Program-made: the position numbers and the translations under genes
Assembly (NCBI RefSeq): GCF_023715705.1
Contig: NZ_JAMBOS010000017.1
Span: 17,818-81,817, forward strand
DNA: 64,000 bases
Source of the DNA: Halalkalibacter oceani
Lineage (GTDB): Bacteria; Bacillota; Bacilli; Bacillales; Bacillaceae_D
Reading direction: 5' to 3'
Notes under the pieces: model-generated
What the model was told of the DNA's origin: nothing
What the model saw: the letters and a program-made list of their open reading frames with translations, nothing else
Databases searched by the model: none
In this document: positions 10,224-19,265 of the stretch, one piece after another
Layout: every line of letters begins with the position of its first letter
Numbering within the stretch: the first letter of the stretch is position 1

Positions 10224-10463
10224 CCTCCATCGATAAAGGAGCATCCTAATAGCTATGCAGACGGGTTTGACGAGCTTTTGTAGTGAAGAGTTATGGCTTG
10301 GTGACGAAAGGTGCGTCCCGGATGGTTTCACTGTCTCTATAGTTGACTCCACAAAGTCAGTCGGTGAGAGTCCTTTCAACGTCTTGACGCAAACAACGTG
10401 CAAACAGGAACTACTCACTAAAGTGTTTTCAGACTGAGCATGCACTTGTAGTTCTGCACAAAA
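10224..10463. other. Non-coding stretch with possible group II intron 5' fragment
   Basis: No gene is supported here. At 10310 the plus strand reads GTGCGTCCCGGATGG and at 10361 CGGTGAGAGTCC, which recall the 5' end of bacterial group II introns. No intron-encoded reverse transcriptase or domain V is seen. The resemblance is weak and I treat it only as a possibility. Confidence 0.2.
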
Positions 10464-10490
10464 GAAAGAGGAACCCGAAGGTCCCCTCAT
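10460..10490 (-). terminator. Intrinsic terminator downstream of the LRR/SLH gene
   Basis: On the minus strand GAGGGGACC-TTC-GGGTTCCTC forms a short stem (with two wobble pairs) followed by TTTCTTTTG. It lies about 60 bp past the stop of the large surface protein gene, the right distance and direction to end its transcript. Confidence 0.7.
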
Positions 10491-10548
10491 GCAAGTGTTT
10501 TTCAACCTGGATGCCAGACTAGCCTTGTCTCGCCTCAGGAATAACAGG

Positions 10549-13500
10549 TTAACCATCCTTTTCATTCTGCAGCACGTTCAGTACCTTGCTGACGACGATG
10601 GCTGCTTCTGCGCGGGTCACTTCCTGCTGTGGTCGGAAGCTTCCGTCCGGGTAGCCCGTCATCACCCCTTCTGCTTGCAGGACGGCGACCGCCTCCACGG
10701 CCCAAGCCGAAATTTCCTGCTGATCGGTAAATGTCATCGGTTCACTCGCTTCTGCTTTCAACCTCATCGCCCGCAGGACGATTAGCGCCATCTGTTCTCT
10801 CGTGATCGGATCGTTCACCCCAAAAGTTGTTTCGTCGTAGCCCGACACGATGCCATGCACGACTCCAGCGGAAATCGACTCCCGTGCCCAATGATGCTCA
10901 CTGTCGGTAAAGACCGTGCTGTGCGTTCGCTCCGTGCTATCCGTTACTCCCTTGCCTTCCTGATTCAGGGCTTGAACCGCCATCGTCACAAACTCCGCTC
11001 GCGTCATCGTCTGATTCGGTTGGAAGGTACCGTCGGGATAGCCTTGTATCGCCCCTCGCGCCACCAAATGATAAATCTCTTCTTCCGCCCAATGTCCGTC
11101 CAAATCAGAAAAGGCCATCTGCGGACCATCGTCCTCCGACTCCCGCGGATCAAACGATTCATCTGGATGATTCGGTTCGTCTGCTGCTTCAACAGGACGG
11201 GCGATCGCGGCAAAATTCGTAAAATGATCGATGTCTCCACTGATCGTGCCTTGCTCTTCATCGATGATAATGTTATCCAGTTCCACCCACTCGTTTGCTT
11301 CTTCATCGAGCCAATACAGGCTAATCGTCCAGTCTTCCAGCACATGATTCATATTCGAGCCGAACGATTCAAGATCTAGCGTGAGGGTGATCGCGTCCTG
11401 AAAAGGTCCATCCTGATCCTTGGTCAGAGTGACGACCTTGCTGACCAGTTGCTCCTCATCCGTTAATGGCAACGTGTCTGGCAATTGTTCCTCATCTATG
11501 GTGTCGATTGTTAAACGGAAGGAGCGTGGCCAAGCTTCAGCGGGAATCTCGACCTCACCACCATCGAAGGAAATCACGGCACCGTTACTTCCAATGAACC
11601 TGCTGTTCGACGGCCTTGACCCTCCGCCTCCACCGCCAGAAGAGCTTCTCTCCGACGTATTCAAGCGAAAACGATTCGTCGTCGCCTGCACTTCGTTGCC
11701 CGCTGCGTCCGCTGCCTGAATATGCAAATACCAGTCTCCGTCCGCATCCTTCTTCGTCAAGTTGTCGCCGCTGGTAAACGGTAGCCAATCTGCGTCACCG
11801 GCGTCCGGAGGAGACGAATCTTGCGTCCATGCATAACGCAGACTGGATTCGTCCACGCCGCTGTTGGCGTCAGCCGGACTGTCGGTGACGGTCACCTTCG
11901 TCTCTGCGTAGGTGGACCAGGATTCATTTCCATCGGTGCCGAAATGGACCGACGGAGGGGTCTGGTCGATCCGAATTGTCCGTTCCGCTTCAACTGCGTT
12001 ACCCGCGTCGTCCTGAGCACTCACGAGCAGGCCATGCACCCCTTCGGTGGCAAATTCAAGCGGGGCGGTATATGCTTGCCAATCAACACCGTTGTTCAGA
12101 GAATAGAACAACATATCCACAGGCAGGCCATCCTCATTGGAAGCATACACGGCTGCCGTCACGTTTTGGGTGGTCCATGCGCTGGGAGAATATAAACTGC
12201 CGTCCGCGTAAGTCAACGTGATGTCCAGGTTACTCGGCACAGGCAAAGCTGTCTTTGCCATGACCTCGACTGCCTCGCTCGTTCCGGAGGCGTTCACAGC
12301 CACCAAACGGTAACCATAATCCGTATTCGGAGCAAGCCCTGTATCAACATGCGAGGTTGACGGACCTCGGTATACTTCTTTGTCGTCACGGACCAAGATG
12401 TATTCATCTGCATACGGTACAGGATCCCAACTCAGATGAATCTCCGTCTCCTCCGTATTGTCCACCGATAGGTTCGGTTGCGCTGGCACCGGCAAGTCCG
12501 TTCGTGCACTCGCTTCCGACGCTTCACTCGTTCCACTAGCGTTAACAGCAACCAGGGAGTATTCATAGATGGTATCCGGTTCTAATCCCGTATCTTCATA
12601 CGATGGAGACGAGCCTCGGTACACTTCTTCGTCACCGTCACGGATTAAAATGTACTCATCCGCATACGGCACAGGATCCCAGCTCAAATGAATCTCCGTC
12701 TCTTCCGTATTGTCCACCGATAGGTTCGGTTGCGCTGGCACCGGAGGAGCAACCGTGATGGTAATGTTTGCTGTACCCACTGCCCCATACTCCGTTTCAA
12801 CTTGTAACGTCACCCCCAAGGTTTGCGGGGTCGATGTGTAGTCCGATACATCTAATGTCTCATTCGTGCTCGCTTCTACACCATCCACCAACCATGTCAC
12901 CTTTTCAATATTTGCTACCGGGTGACTGTATGCAGCTTGCAATTGCCCACTTTCTTCATAGTCTAAAGTAAGAACCGAATCAACTTCCTCCCCGTCATAC
13001 ATAATCCCGACATCGGGAGCAAAATCCAACGCAATGAAGGCATACTCCTGCTCATCCGCATAGTCCTCTGTTGTTGAATTTTCATATCCGTACAGTATCA
13101 GTTCGGAAGAGTTTTCATAAAATACATCACTATCGAAAATAGCATCAGGGTTTAATACTGTTACTTTGGTAAGGTCATTCCTTCCAAGTGCATAATTTTC
13201 AATATGTGTGACGCTATCAGGAATAACCACCTCGGTCAAGTTATTAGTAAAGAATGCATATTGACCAATTGTTAGTACGCTATCAGAAATGATAACTTCG
13301 GTTAGATTGTTGTCTGCGAATGCATTAACATCAATCCTTAGCGCACTATCAGGAATGATGACTCCAGTCAAATTGTTGTTCGAAAATGCATATCTCCCAA
13401 TTTCTGTTACATTGTCAGGAACCTCTATGTCTCTTAAATCGTTATATGCGAATGCCCGATTACCGATATATTCCAACGTGTCTGGAAGTTCTAATGTTTC

Positions 13501-15852
13501 GATATCTTTTCTCTCGAAAGCACCCTCATTAAAAGTTGCTCCATCCCGGATATGAGTCACCGTCAACCCCATCACTTCATCGGGAATCCTTAGATCACTC
13601 GGTACATCGCCAAAATCAGCGTTCCAACCGTCAATAGTGGCTGTGTCATCATCATTTTTCGTATAGTCAAACCCTGCGATATCAATGGGAATAAAGTTAT
13701 ACCTTTCATTCGCATGATCCTCAGTAGTTGAACCTTCCCAACCGTATAGGGTGAGGGCATCGTTAGAACCAAATGGAGAACCAACAAACTGTACCGCACG
13801 ATTAAGAATGGTGACCTCGGTTAAGTTGTTGTCCCTAAAAGCATCCCTCCATATCTCCGTCACACTATCGGGGATGACTACCGATGTCAGGTCGTTAAGC
13901 CCAAAAGCAAATTCCCCTATCACCGTCACGCTGTCAGGAATGGTGACGTCGGTTAGAGTATTTCTCAGAAAAGCCTCCTCCCCAATCTCCGTCACACTAT
14001 CGGGTATGCTTACACTTTCTAAATTATTATCACTAAAAACAGCCATCTCAATCACTGTCACACTTTCAGGAATATTTACGGATGTCAGCTTATTATTAGC
14101 AAAAGCATACCACCCAATCTCCATCACGCTATCAGGGATGTCTACAGATTCTAGGTTATTCTCTCTAAAAGCACCACCATCAATCTTCGTTACACTATCA
14201 GGAATGTCTACAGATGTCAGGTTGTTCTCTTGAAAAGCACCTTCTCCGACAACCGTCACACTATCAGGGATGGATACGGATGTTAGGCTGTTATTCGCAA
14301 AAGCCCAATCCCCGATATATTCTAGCGTATTTGGAAGTACTAGTGTTTCAATATCGAGCGAATCAAACGCATTATCGTTAGGTCCTGTTCCATCCCCAAT
14401 CCTGGTCACGATCAACCCACCCAATTCGGAGGGAATGACGATATCCGCACCAGAACCCGTATACCCTGTAATCGTCGCGGTCCCGTCGCCGTTGTCCGTA
14501 TAGGTAAAATCCAAGCCTGTAATGTCGACAAAATCGTGACCATTTGCAGTGGCATACGCCTCTGTCGTTGAGTCCAGATAACCGACCAACCGCAGATCAG
14601 CCGCGTTACTCTGAAACACAGAGTTGCCGAACGTAACATCAGGATTGTGAATGATCACGTCTGTCAAATCGTTATTCGCAAAGGCAGTGTCCCCTATAAC
14701 CACCACGTTGACTGGGATGATCACGTCTGTCAGATCGTTATCCCGAAAGGCGCCATACCCGATCTCCGTCACATTGTCTGGAATGATCACTTCCGTCAGG
14801 TTGTTACCCCTAAAGGCTAAGCCCCCAATCGACTCCACACCGGTGCCCAACACCACTTCCGTCAGATTGTTGTCCGCAAAGGCTGAGACCCCTATCTCCT
14901 TCACGGTCAACCCATTTACTTCATCTGGTATGACAAGGTTCTGAGGCGGGGTACCATTATATCCTGTAATCGTCGCGGTTTCGCCGTCATCGTTGAGGCT
15001 GTAATCAAACTCCGGGACAACCTCCACCGTAACTTCTGCTGTAGCCGTCATGCCATAATTCGTTTCCACTGTTAAAGTGACTTGGATCTCTCCGAGCGTG
15101 TCTGTATAAGACTCCAGTGACAGTGTATCACCCGTTCCTGCCGGCTCTCCATCCACTTCCCAAGCAACTTCGTCAATCTCCACTATATCAGTATCATGAC
15201 TATAGAAGGCCTCTAATTCCCCTGAAGATTGCAGGAAGACTTGCAGTTCATCCGCGACCGCCTCACCTGCATATTGAATGTCTACACTCGGAGGTGTGTC
15301 CAGCGGTTTGAATGTATGGTAGCTGTCATTCGCATACGTTTCCGCTACTGAATCTGTAAAACCGTAAATGGTAAAGGAACTAGATGTATGTTGGTTTCCA
15401 CGAAATATAGCAATCCCCATATCTGTGACACTCTCCGGAATCATGATCGCTTCAAGGTCGTTATTATGAAATGCACTCCTCCCAATCCTTGTCACACTGT
15501 CAGGGATCGTTACTTCTGTGAGTTGATTATCGTTAAATGCATGCTCCCCAATGCTTGTGATGCTGTCTGGAATGACAACTGCTGTTAAGTTTTTATGAGA
15601 GAACACACCCGTAAGAAGATCGACCCCATCCGCAATCTCCGTCACGGTCAACCCATCCAATTCAGAGGGAATGACAATACCGACGCCCTCAGGACCCGTA
15701 TACCCGGTAATCGTGGCCGTCCCATCCCCATTATCGATGTATTCAAAGTTCTCATCATTGGCATTCACTTCTACAGGTGGAATATTGGCCATTAATAACG
15801 CGATAATCACAATCACTGCCATATACGGGGTTTTTTTATTTTTCATTTTCAT
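10549..15852 (-). CDS. Large cell-surface protein: BspA-type LRRs, FN3 domains, three SLH domains
   Basis: This 1767-residue secreted protein is probably held on the cell wall by three C-terminal SLH domains (about residues 1577-1767; motifs GYPDGTF, TRAEF, GYPDGSF). It begins with a signal peptide (MKMKNKKTPYMAVIVIIALL). Residues 50-950 are blocks of BspA/LRR_5 repeats of the type IPDSVTEIGEYAF-NNLTSV, separated by small linker domains (NDDGTATITGY). Two nearly identical FN3 domains follow (about 1036-1118 and 1118-1194), then an Ig-like domain and a serine/glycine-rich hinge (SSSGGGGGGS). I chose the ATG at 15852, with GGGGAG just upstream and a proper signal sequence, over one 14 codons earlier. 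Likely roles are adhesion or matrix binding. The frame is intact over 5.3 kb, unlike its broken neighbours. Confidence 0.9.
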   Translation of the reverse strand: MKMKNKKTPYMAVIVIIALLMANIPPVEVNANDENFEYIDNGDGTATITGYTGPEGVGIVIPSELDGLTVTEIADGVDLLTGVFSHKNLTAVVIPDSITSIGEHAFNDNQLTEVTIPDSVTRIGRSAFHNNDLEAIMIPESVTDMGIAIFRGNQHTSSSFTIYGFTDSVAETYANDSYHTFKPLDTPPSVDIQYAGEAVADELQVFLQSSGELEAFYSHDTDIVEIDEVAWEVDGEPAGTGDTLSLESYTDTLGEIQVTLTVETNYGMTATAEVTVEVVPEFDYSLNDDGETATITGYNGTPPQNLVIPDEVNGLTVKEIGVSAFADNNLTEVVLGTGVESIGGLAFRGNNLTEVIIPDNVTEIGYGAFRDNDLTDVIIPVNVVVIGDTAFANNDLTDVIIHNPDVTFGNSVFQSNAADLRLVGYLDSTTEAYATANGHDFVDITGLDFTYTDNGDGTATITGYTGSGADIVIPSELGGLIVTRIGDGTGPNDNAFDSLDIETLVLPNTLEYIGDWAFANNSLTSVSIPDSVTVVGEGAFQENNLTSVDIPDSVTKIDGGAFRENNLESVDIPDSVMEIGWYAFANNKLTSVNIPESVTVIEMAVFSDNNLESVSIPDSVTEIGEEAFLRNTLTDVTIPDSVTVIGEFAFGLNDLTSVVIPDSVTEIWRDAFRDNNLTEVTILNRAVQFVGSPFGSNDALTLYGWEGSTTEDHANERYNFIPIDIAGFDYTKNDDDTATIDGWNADFGDVPSDLRIPDEVMGLTVTHIRDGATFNEGAFERKDIETLELPDTLEYIGNRAFAYNDLRDIEVPDNVTEIGRYAFSNNNLTGVIIPDSALRIDVNAFADNNLTEVIISDSVLTIGQYAFFTNNLTEVVIPDSVTHIENYALGRNDLTKVTVLNPDAIFDSDVFYENSSELILYGYENSTTEDYADEQEYAFIALDFAPDVGIMYDGEEVDSVLTLDYEESGQLQAAYSHPVANIEKVTWLVDGVEASTNETLDVSDYTSTPQTLGVTLQVETEYGAVGTANITITVAPPVPAQPNLSVDNTEETEIHLSWDPVPYADEYILIRDGDEEVYRGSSPSYEDTGLEPDTIYEYSLVAVNASGTSEASEASARTDLPVPAQPNLSVDNTEETEIHLSWDPVPYADEYILVRDDKEVYRGPSTSHVDTGLAPNTDYGYRLVAVNASGTSEAVEVMAKTALPVPSNLDITLTYADGSLYSPSAWTTQNVTAAVYASNEDGLPVDMLFYSLNNGVDWQAYTAPLEFATEGVHGLLVSAQDDAGNAVEAERTIRIDQTPPSVHFGTDGNESWSTYAETKVTVTDSPADANSGVDESSLRYAWTQDSSPPDAGDADWLPFTSGDNLTKKDADGDWYLHIQAADAAGNEVQATTNRFRLNTSERSSSGGGGGGSRPSNSRFIGSNGAVISFDGGEVEIPAEAWPRSFRLTIDTIDEEQLPDTLPLTDEEQLVSKVVTLTKDQDGPFQDAITLTLDLESFGSNMNHVLEDWTISLYWLDEEANEWVELDNIIIDEEQGTISGDIDHFTNFAAIARPVEAADEPNHPDESFDPRESEDDGPQMAFSDLDGHWAEEEIYHLVARGAIQGYPDGTFQPNQTMTRAEFVTMAVQALNQEGKGVTDSTERTHSTVFTDSEHHWARESISAGVVHGIVSGYDETTFGVNDPITREQMALIVLRAMRLKAEASEPMTFTDQQEISAWAVEAVAVLQAEGVMTGYPDGSFRPQQEVTRAEAAIVVSKVLNVLQNEKDG

Positions 15853-15884
15853 CAGAACTCCCCTTCCCTTTCCTTCAAGGTGAT

Positions 15885-16343
15885 CTATGTACATGAAGAA
15901 GATTCAGCAAGTTGTTGAACTCTCGAAACAATAATACGAATTTTCACTTTAGCCCAAATCTCTTGTGCCTGATTAAAACCTGTAAATTGTAAGGTGATAA
16001 GTCCCCTTTGATCATCCAATATCTTTTTGTTTAAAACGTTAATCTCTGCTGAAATCGTGTCATTGGGGAATACCGGCTTTATCCATTTTGCATCTATCCC
16101 CATTCCTCCTAACATGTCCTCCCCGACAATCCCCAATTTGACCCATTCTCCATTAATAATGGACATCGTATGCATACCAGAGGCAACAATGCCATTGAAT
16201 AAACCTGTTTTCTCTGCTTTTTTCTCATCTACATGATAATAATGAGGATCATATTTTTGTGCGAAATCAACAATTTCCTTTAGCGTAAGCGTGTATGGTT
16301 TGGTTTGATACACCTGCCCGATTTGAAACTCTTCATATTTCAT
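15885..16343 (-). CDS. MaoC-like hotdog-fold dehydratase
   Basis: At 152 residues this matches the MaoC/(R)-specific enoyl-CoA hydratase family, which hydrates 2-enoyl-CoA thioesters. The catalytic Asp-His pair is visible as FAQKYDPHYYHVDEKKA near residue 28, followed by GIVASGMHT. RBS GGAGGG precedes the ATG. The gene reads toward the large surface protein gene, with the stop only 33 bp from that gene's start, so the two may be co-transcribed. Upstream lie a scrap of a TetR gene and a long palindrome that is probably a TetR operator. Fatty-acid or branched-acid metabolism is the likely setting but the substrate cannot be read from sequence. Confidence 0.8.
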   Translation of the reverse strand: MKYEEFQIGQVYQTKPYTLTLKEIVDFAQKYDPHYYHVDEKKAEKTGLFNGIVASGMHTMSIINGEWVKLGIVGEDMLGGMGIDAKWIKPVFPNDTISAEINVLNKKILDDQRGLITLQFTGFNQAQEIWAKVKIRIIVSRVQQLAESSSCT

Positions 16344-16360
16344 TTTGTACCCTCCAATCC

Positions 16361-16415
16361 TTAGTTCAATAGTGCAAGTATCGCCTCGGTCATATCTTCT
16401 AGATCAACCTGCTCC
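16361..16415 (-). pseudogene. 3' scrap of a second TetR-family gene
   Basis: The minus strand encodes EQVDLEDMTEAILALLN and a stop, nearly the same as the end of the intact TetR regulator nearby (DVDKMTEAILALLK). No further upstream coding sequence is present. It marks the edge of a duplication or deletion. Confidence 0.75.
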
Positions 16416-16418
16416 CTG

Positions 16419-16489
16419 CAGCGGTTTGAATGTAGGGTTGCGATCATTCGCATACGTTTCCACTACTGTACCTTAAAAGCCACAAATCC
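16419..16489 (-). pseudogene. Scrap of an LRR surface protein gene
   Basis: About 70 bp closely resemble 15300-15371 inside the large LRR protein gene (the linker that encodes a YGFTDSVAETYAND-type segment). The shared blocks include CAGCGGTTTGAATGTA and CATTCGCATACGTTTCC. The scrap abuts the TetR scrap, so the region is a recombination junction. Confidence 0.7.
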
Positions 16490-16540
16490 TCCCCTGTCCT
16501 TCACCAGTTGGTATGGAGTGACTCACTTTCTCAAGCAATA

Positions 16541-16574
16541 CTAATTAAATACTAATTAATTAGTATTTAATTAG
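16541..16574. promoter_or_regulatory. 34-bp perfect palindrome, probable TetR operator
   Basis: The palindrome is perfect, centred between 16557 and 16558. Its half-site is AATTAAATACTA; the two half-sites begin 18 bp apart. The same half-site with the same 18-bp offset occurs in the promoter region of the nearby tetR-type gene at 17331-17362. There is no U-tract, so it is not an intrinsic terminator. It lies about 200 bp upstream of the MaoC gene. Confidence 0.75.
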
Positions 16575-16677
16575 GCAATTAACTCTTCTGTACCCATTAC
16601 CGAATGAAATACTGGAATTTATTGGTTTTAGAAAAAAGTAAACCGAAATGCATATTAACCATCTAGTCATCAAAAAA

Positions 16678-17268
16678 TCACTTCAGCAAAGCGAGTATCG
16701 CCTCTGTCATCTTATCTACATCAATCGGCTCTCCATCCATATGGTGATGGATAATGCCACCTGTGATGATGTCATAACAGCGAATAGCCAAATCTTTCGC
16801 ATCTTTCTCCCGGGTGACCCAGCCTTTCTTTTGTAAACCTCTTATAATAAGAGCAATATCCTCCGCCCACTTTGAATGATATTCACGAAAATAAGTTCGG
16901 ACTTTTTCATCATGACGATTTTGTATATAAAAATCATAAAATACCAATGTCCACCTTGAGGAAATGTAACGAGAGAGCACCTCGTTTGCCCAATAGGCTA
17001 CAGTTTGCCTGAAGTCTTCACCGACTATTGCGTTGTCTTCCCTATGGATCTCCTTAAAAAAGAACCCTTGATGATCCAACAAATGAAAGAAAAAATCCTG
17101 CTTGTTTTTGAAATGTACATAAAAGGCGCCTTTTGTATAACCTGCCCGTGCAGTAATGTTTTCAAGTGTTGTAGCCGCATATCCCTGTTCGCAAAATAAT
17201 TCCAGCCCTGCTTCCAACAATTTATGATAGGTATGCTCCCGCTTTTGTTGAAATTTATTTTTCGTCAC
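16678..17268 (-). CDS. TetR/AcrR-family transcription regulator
   Basis: This 196-residue repressor has an N-terminal helix-turn-helix (ENITARAGYTKGAFYVHFKN, residues 35-54) and a variable ligand domain that ends in DKMTEAILALLK. The start is a GTG with AGGGG nearby. It probably represses itself: an imperfect palindrome sits in its promoter region, and a perfect version of the same site lies past its 3' end, upstream of the MaoC gene. Targets are therefore likely itself and the maoC-surface protein transcript. The ligand is unknown; fatty acyl-CoA is a reasonable guess given the MaoC neighbour, but this is inference. Confidence 0.88.
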   Translation of the reverse strand: MTKNKFQQKREHTYHKLLEAGLELFCEQGYAATTLENITARAGYTKGAFYVHFKNKQDFFFHLLDHQGFFFKEIHREDNAIVGEDFRQTVAYWANEVLSRYISSRWTLVFYDFYIQNRHDEKVRTYFREYHSKWAEDIALIIRGLQKKGWVTREKDAKDLAIRCYDIITGGIIHHHMDGEPIDVDKMTEAILALLK

Positions 17269-17330
17269 TTTTTCAGTCCCCTATCTAAATACCTGCTTTG
17301 ATTCTAATAATATAATTTGAATGCTACCAC

Positions 17331-17362
17331 AAATTAAATACTATCAGGTTAGTAATTAATTT
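17331..17362. promoter_or_regulatory. Probable TetR autoregulatory operator
   Basis: Left half AATTAAATACTA at 17332-17343 and right half TAGTAATTAATT at 17350-17361 form an imperfect palindrome. Half-site sequence and 18-bp offset are the same as in the perfect palindrome at 16541-16574. It lies 63-94 bp upstream of the tetR-type start. Confidence 0.7.
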
Positions 17363-17427
17363 ACAAGACCATTTTTTTCCGGAAGGAAAAAAACAACCTA
17401 TTAACTCAGTCCCCTTCTTTTCACATA

Positions 17428-17467
17428 AGAAAAGACGAACTTGGCCACCCACACCCAAGTTCGTCTT
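17428..17467 (-). terminator. Hairpin with minus-strand U-tract, orphan terminator
   Basis: AAGACGAACTTGG at 17432-17444 pairs perfectly with 17455-17467 across a 10-base loop. On the minus strand it is followed by TTTTCTTATG. No intact minus-strand gene ends here, so it may be left from a lost gene. Confidence 0.5.
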
Positions 17468-17524
17468 AGCCTCCTCTCCATCCAGAAGCCAGTTGTTCCG
17501 CTCCATAGCGTAATAAAATTCAGG

Positions 17525-17559
17525 TAAACAGGAAAGTCAGTCTCACCCTTTCCTGTTTA
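17525..17559. repeat. Inverted repeat, 12-bp stem
   Basis: TAAACAGGAAAG at 17525-17536 pairs with CTTTCCTGTTTA at 17548-17559. It lies about 170 bp upstream of the cupin gene and close to the hairpin above. Function not known. Confidence 0.5.
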
Positions 17560-17732
17560 TCTAATCTTGAGATACTTCACCTTCACTGAATTTAAAAAAT
17601 AGCAATAATGTTGCTTACATTTCTATGATGATTGTTTTTTATTGCAGAGTATCGTTGTACTATATGTAGGTACACTTCCTTAACTAAGTGCATAGGATAA
17701 TATCACAAAGAATTGTGAAGGGATTGAGAAGT

Positions 17733-18320
17733 ATGTACCATGTTCCTTATGTTTATCCGTACCAAAATCCATACTATATTGGTCCAAAGTATAATTATGA
17801 AAAACACTATGATCATTGGACTACTCCTAATGTTACTAGGTCTGTAAACAGATCTGATTTAGGCTCTTTCAATAATCATGGAGGATTTTTTTTAACAGAT
17901 TATGGACCAAAACCACTTGTTGTTAATATCAATGAAGTAACGAAGCAAAACAATACGTACCGTACTGCTTTATGGACGGGATCACATTTACAAGTTACTT
18001 TAATGAGTATCGATGTTGGTCAAGATATTGGTATAGAAATGCATCCTAACGTTGATCAATTCTTACGCATTGAACAAGGTCAGGGAATTGTTCAGATGGG
18101 TAACAGTGAAGATAATTTAAACTTTAGAAAATATGTCTATGATGATTCTGCAATAATGATTCCTGCTGGTACATGGCACAATCTAACCAATACAGGCAAT
18201 GTTCCACTTAAACTCTACTCGATATATGCACCTCCAAATCATCCATTTGGTACTGTTCATGTTACAAAAGCAGAGGCATTGGCCGCAGAAAAAAGCCACG
18301 TTCATAGCCCTGGACGGTAA
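17733..18320 (+). CDS. Cupin-domain protein
   Basis: A 195-residue protein with an N-terminal tyrosine/proline-rich segment (MYHVPYVYPYQNPYY) and a C-terminal cupin barrel. The two cupin motifs are visible: IEMHPNVDQFLRIEQGQG with possible metal ligands, and PAGTWHNLTNTG. I chose the ATG at 17733 (AAGGGATTGAGAAGT upstream) rather than an earlier GTG. Similar Bacillus proteins are often associated with spores, but nothing here proves that. It is a single gene on the plus strand, flanked by hairpins, and is lower in G+C than the purine region. Confidence 0.8.
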   Translation: MYHVPYVYPYQNPYYIGPKYNYEKHYDHWTTPNVTRSVNRSDLGSFNNHGGFFLTDYGPKPLVVNINEVTKQNNTYRTALWTGSHLQVTLMSIDVGQDIGIEMHPNVDQFLRIEQGQGIVQMGNSEDNLNFRKYVYDDSAIMIPAGTWHNLTNTGNVPLKLYSIYAPPNHPFGTVHVTKAEALAAEKSHVHSPGR

Positions 18321-18386
18321 AATGAAACTTAGAAGATATTAAAAGATGTATAATTGCTTATCCCATGGGTTGTTAATTTAACCAAA

Positions 18387-18417
18387 ATAGGAAGATCCGT
18401 TGACCGGGTCTCCCTAT
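18387..18417. terminator. Bidirectional hairpin between convergent genes
   Basis: ATAGG-A-AGATCC pairs with GGGTCT-C-CCTAT with one mismatch and one wobble. It lies between the cupin gene (plus) and the TauE gene (minus), so it can serve both. The T-tract is weak. Confidence 0.5.
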
Positions 18418-18434
18418 AATTTCAAATATACTTA

Positions 18435-19214
18435 CTAGCTAAGAATATCTAACCAAATCTTTATTGAAGTACCCAAAATTAACAGTGCTAATATCCATTG
18501 TAAAAGTTTTGTATTTACTTTCTGCCCCATTTTTGCTCCCAATGGAGAAGCAATTAAACTCGCTATAACCATGATAAGCGCTGGTAGAAATTCTACCTGC
18601 CCAGTTGATATTTTTCCAACTGTAGCCCCTATTGAAGAAATGAGCGTAATGGCTAAAGAGGATGCAATCGTCACACGTGTTGGTAACTTTAAAATAACTA
18701 ACATAATTGGTACCAATAGAAAGGCCCCCGCCGCCCCAACGATACCTGCACCTATACCTACAATAAAAGCAAATAATGCTGCTAACCATTTATTAAAAGC
18801 CACTTGCTCAGGTGGAATATCATCTCTCCCCTTTTTGGGTAGGAACATCATAATCGCTGCAAGCAATGCTAAAATACCATAAACAAGGTTTATGATTTCT
18901 CCAGACATCATCCGCGAACTATAACTTCCTATAAAACTACCAACTAGAATACTTACTCCCATAAAGGTGATAAGTGTCTTATTTAAATAGCCACCTTTAC
19001 GGTAAGCCCATACCCCACCCATCGTTGCAAAAAAAACTTGTACCGCACTGATTCCTGAAACTTCATGCGCACTAAATATTGCTACTCCAAATAATGGAGG
19101 GATATAGAGTAACAGTGGGTATTTTATAATTGATCCACCTATACCAACCATACCGGATATATATGAACCTATGAACCCTATCAAAAAGATCGTTAAGATA
19201 AATAGTAAATCCAT
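18435..19214 (-). CDS. TauE/SafE-family sulfite/anion exporter
   Basis: A 259-residue integral membrane protein with eight or so hydrophobic helices. Family signatures are [15 protein letters not shown] near residue 21, where the glycine-rich loop follows the first helix, and [19 protein letters not shown] near residue 153. The family moves sulfite, sulfonates or thiosulfate-type anions across the membrane. It is the last gene of a persulfide detoxification cluster, so export of sulfite or thiosulfate made by that cluster is the likely job. A hairpin at 19239-19261 and a dead tusA copy lie between it and the upstream gene. RBS is ATAGGAGG. Confidence 0.85.
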   Translation of the reverse strand: MDLLFILTIFLIGFIGSYISGMVGIGGSIIKYPLLLYIPPLFGVAIFSAHEVSGISAVQVFFATMGGVWAYRKGGYLNKTLITFMGVSILVGSFIGSYSSRMMSGEIINLVYGILALLAAIMMFLPKKGRDDIPPEQVAFNKWLAALFAFIVGIGAGIVGAAGAFLLVPIMLVILKLPTRVTIASSLAITLISSIGATVGKISTGQVEFLPALIMVIASLIASPLGAKMGQKVNTKLLQWILALLILGTSIKIWLDILS

Positions 19215-19238
19215 TTCGTTTTGCCTCCTATACTATAA

Positions 19239-19261
19239 AAGGGAACCAATTTGGTCCCCTT
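19239..19261 (-). terminator. Hairpin between the tusA remnant and tauE
   Basis: The minus strand reads AAGGGGACCAAATTGGTTCCCTTTT, a stem with one mismatch and a short T-tract, just before the tauE-type RBS. It could end or reduce read-through from the upstream sulfur genes. Confidence 0.5.
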
Positions 19262-19265
19262 ATAT

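Noticed and set aside
10164..10565. Minus-strand reading frame of 133 codons
   Set aside because: It runs across the end of the LuxR pseudogene and the terminator of the LRR gene, is rich in Ser/Leu without family pattern, and has no RBS.
13289..15000. Series of regular repeats about 69 bp apart that could suggest a CRISPR array
   Set aside because: The repeats encode LRR units in one long open frame, vary between copies and have no spacers; they are protein repeats.
17324..17506. Minus-strand frame of 60 codons
   Set aside because: It covers the operator and an inverted repeat in the tetR upstream region; hairpin arms, not protein, explain the sequence.
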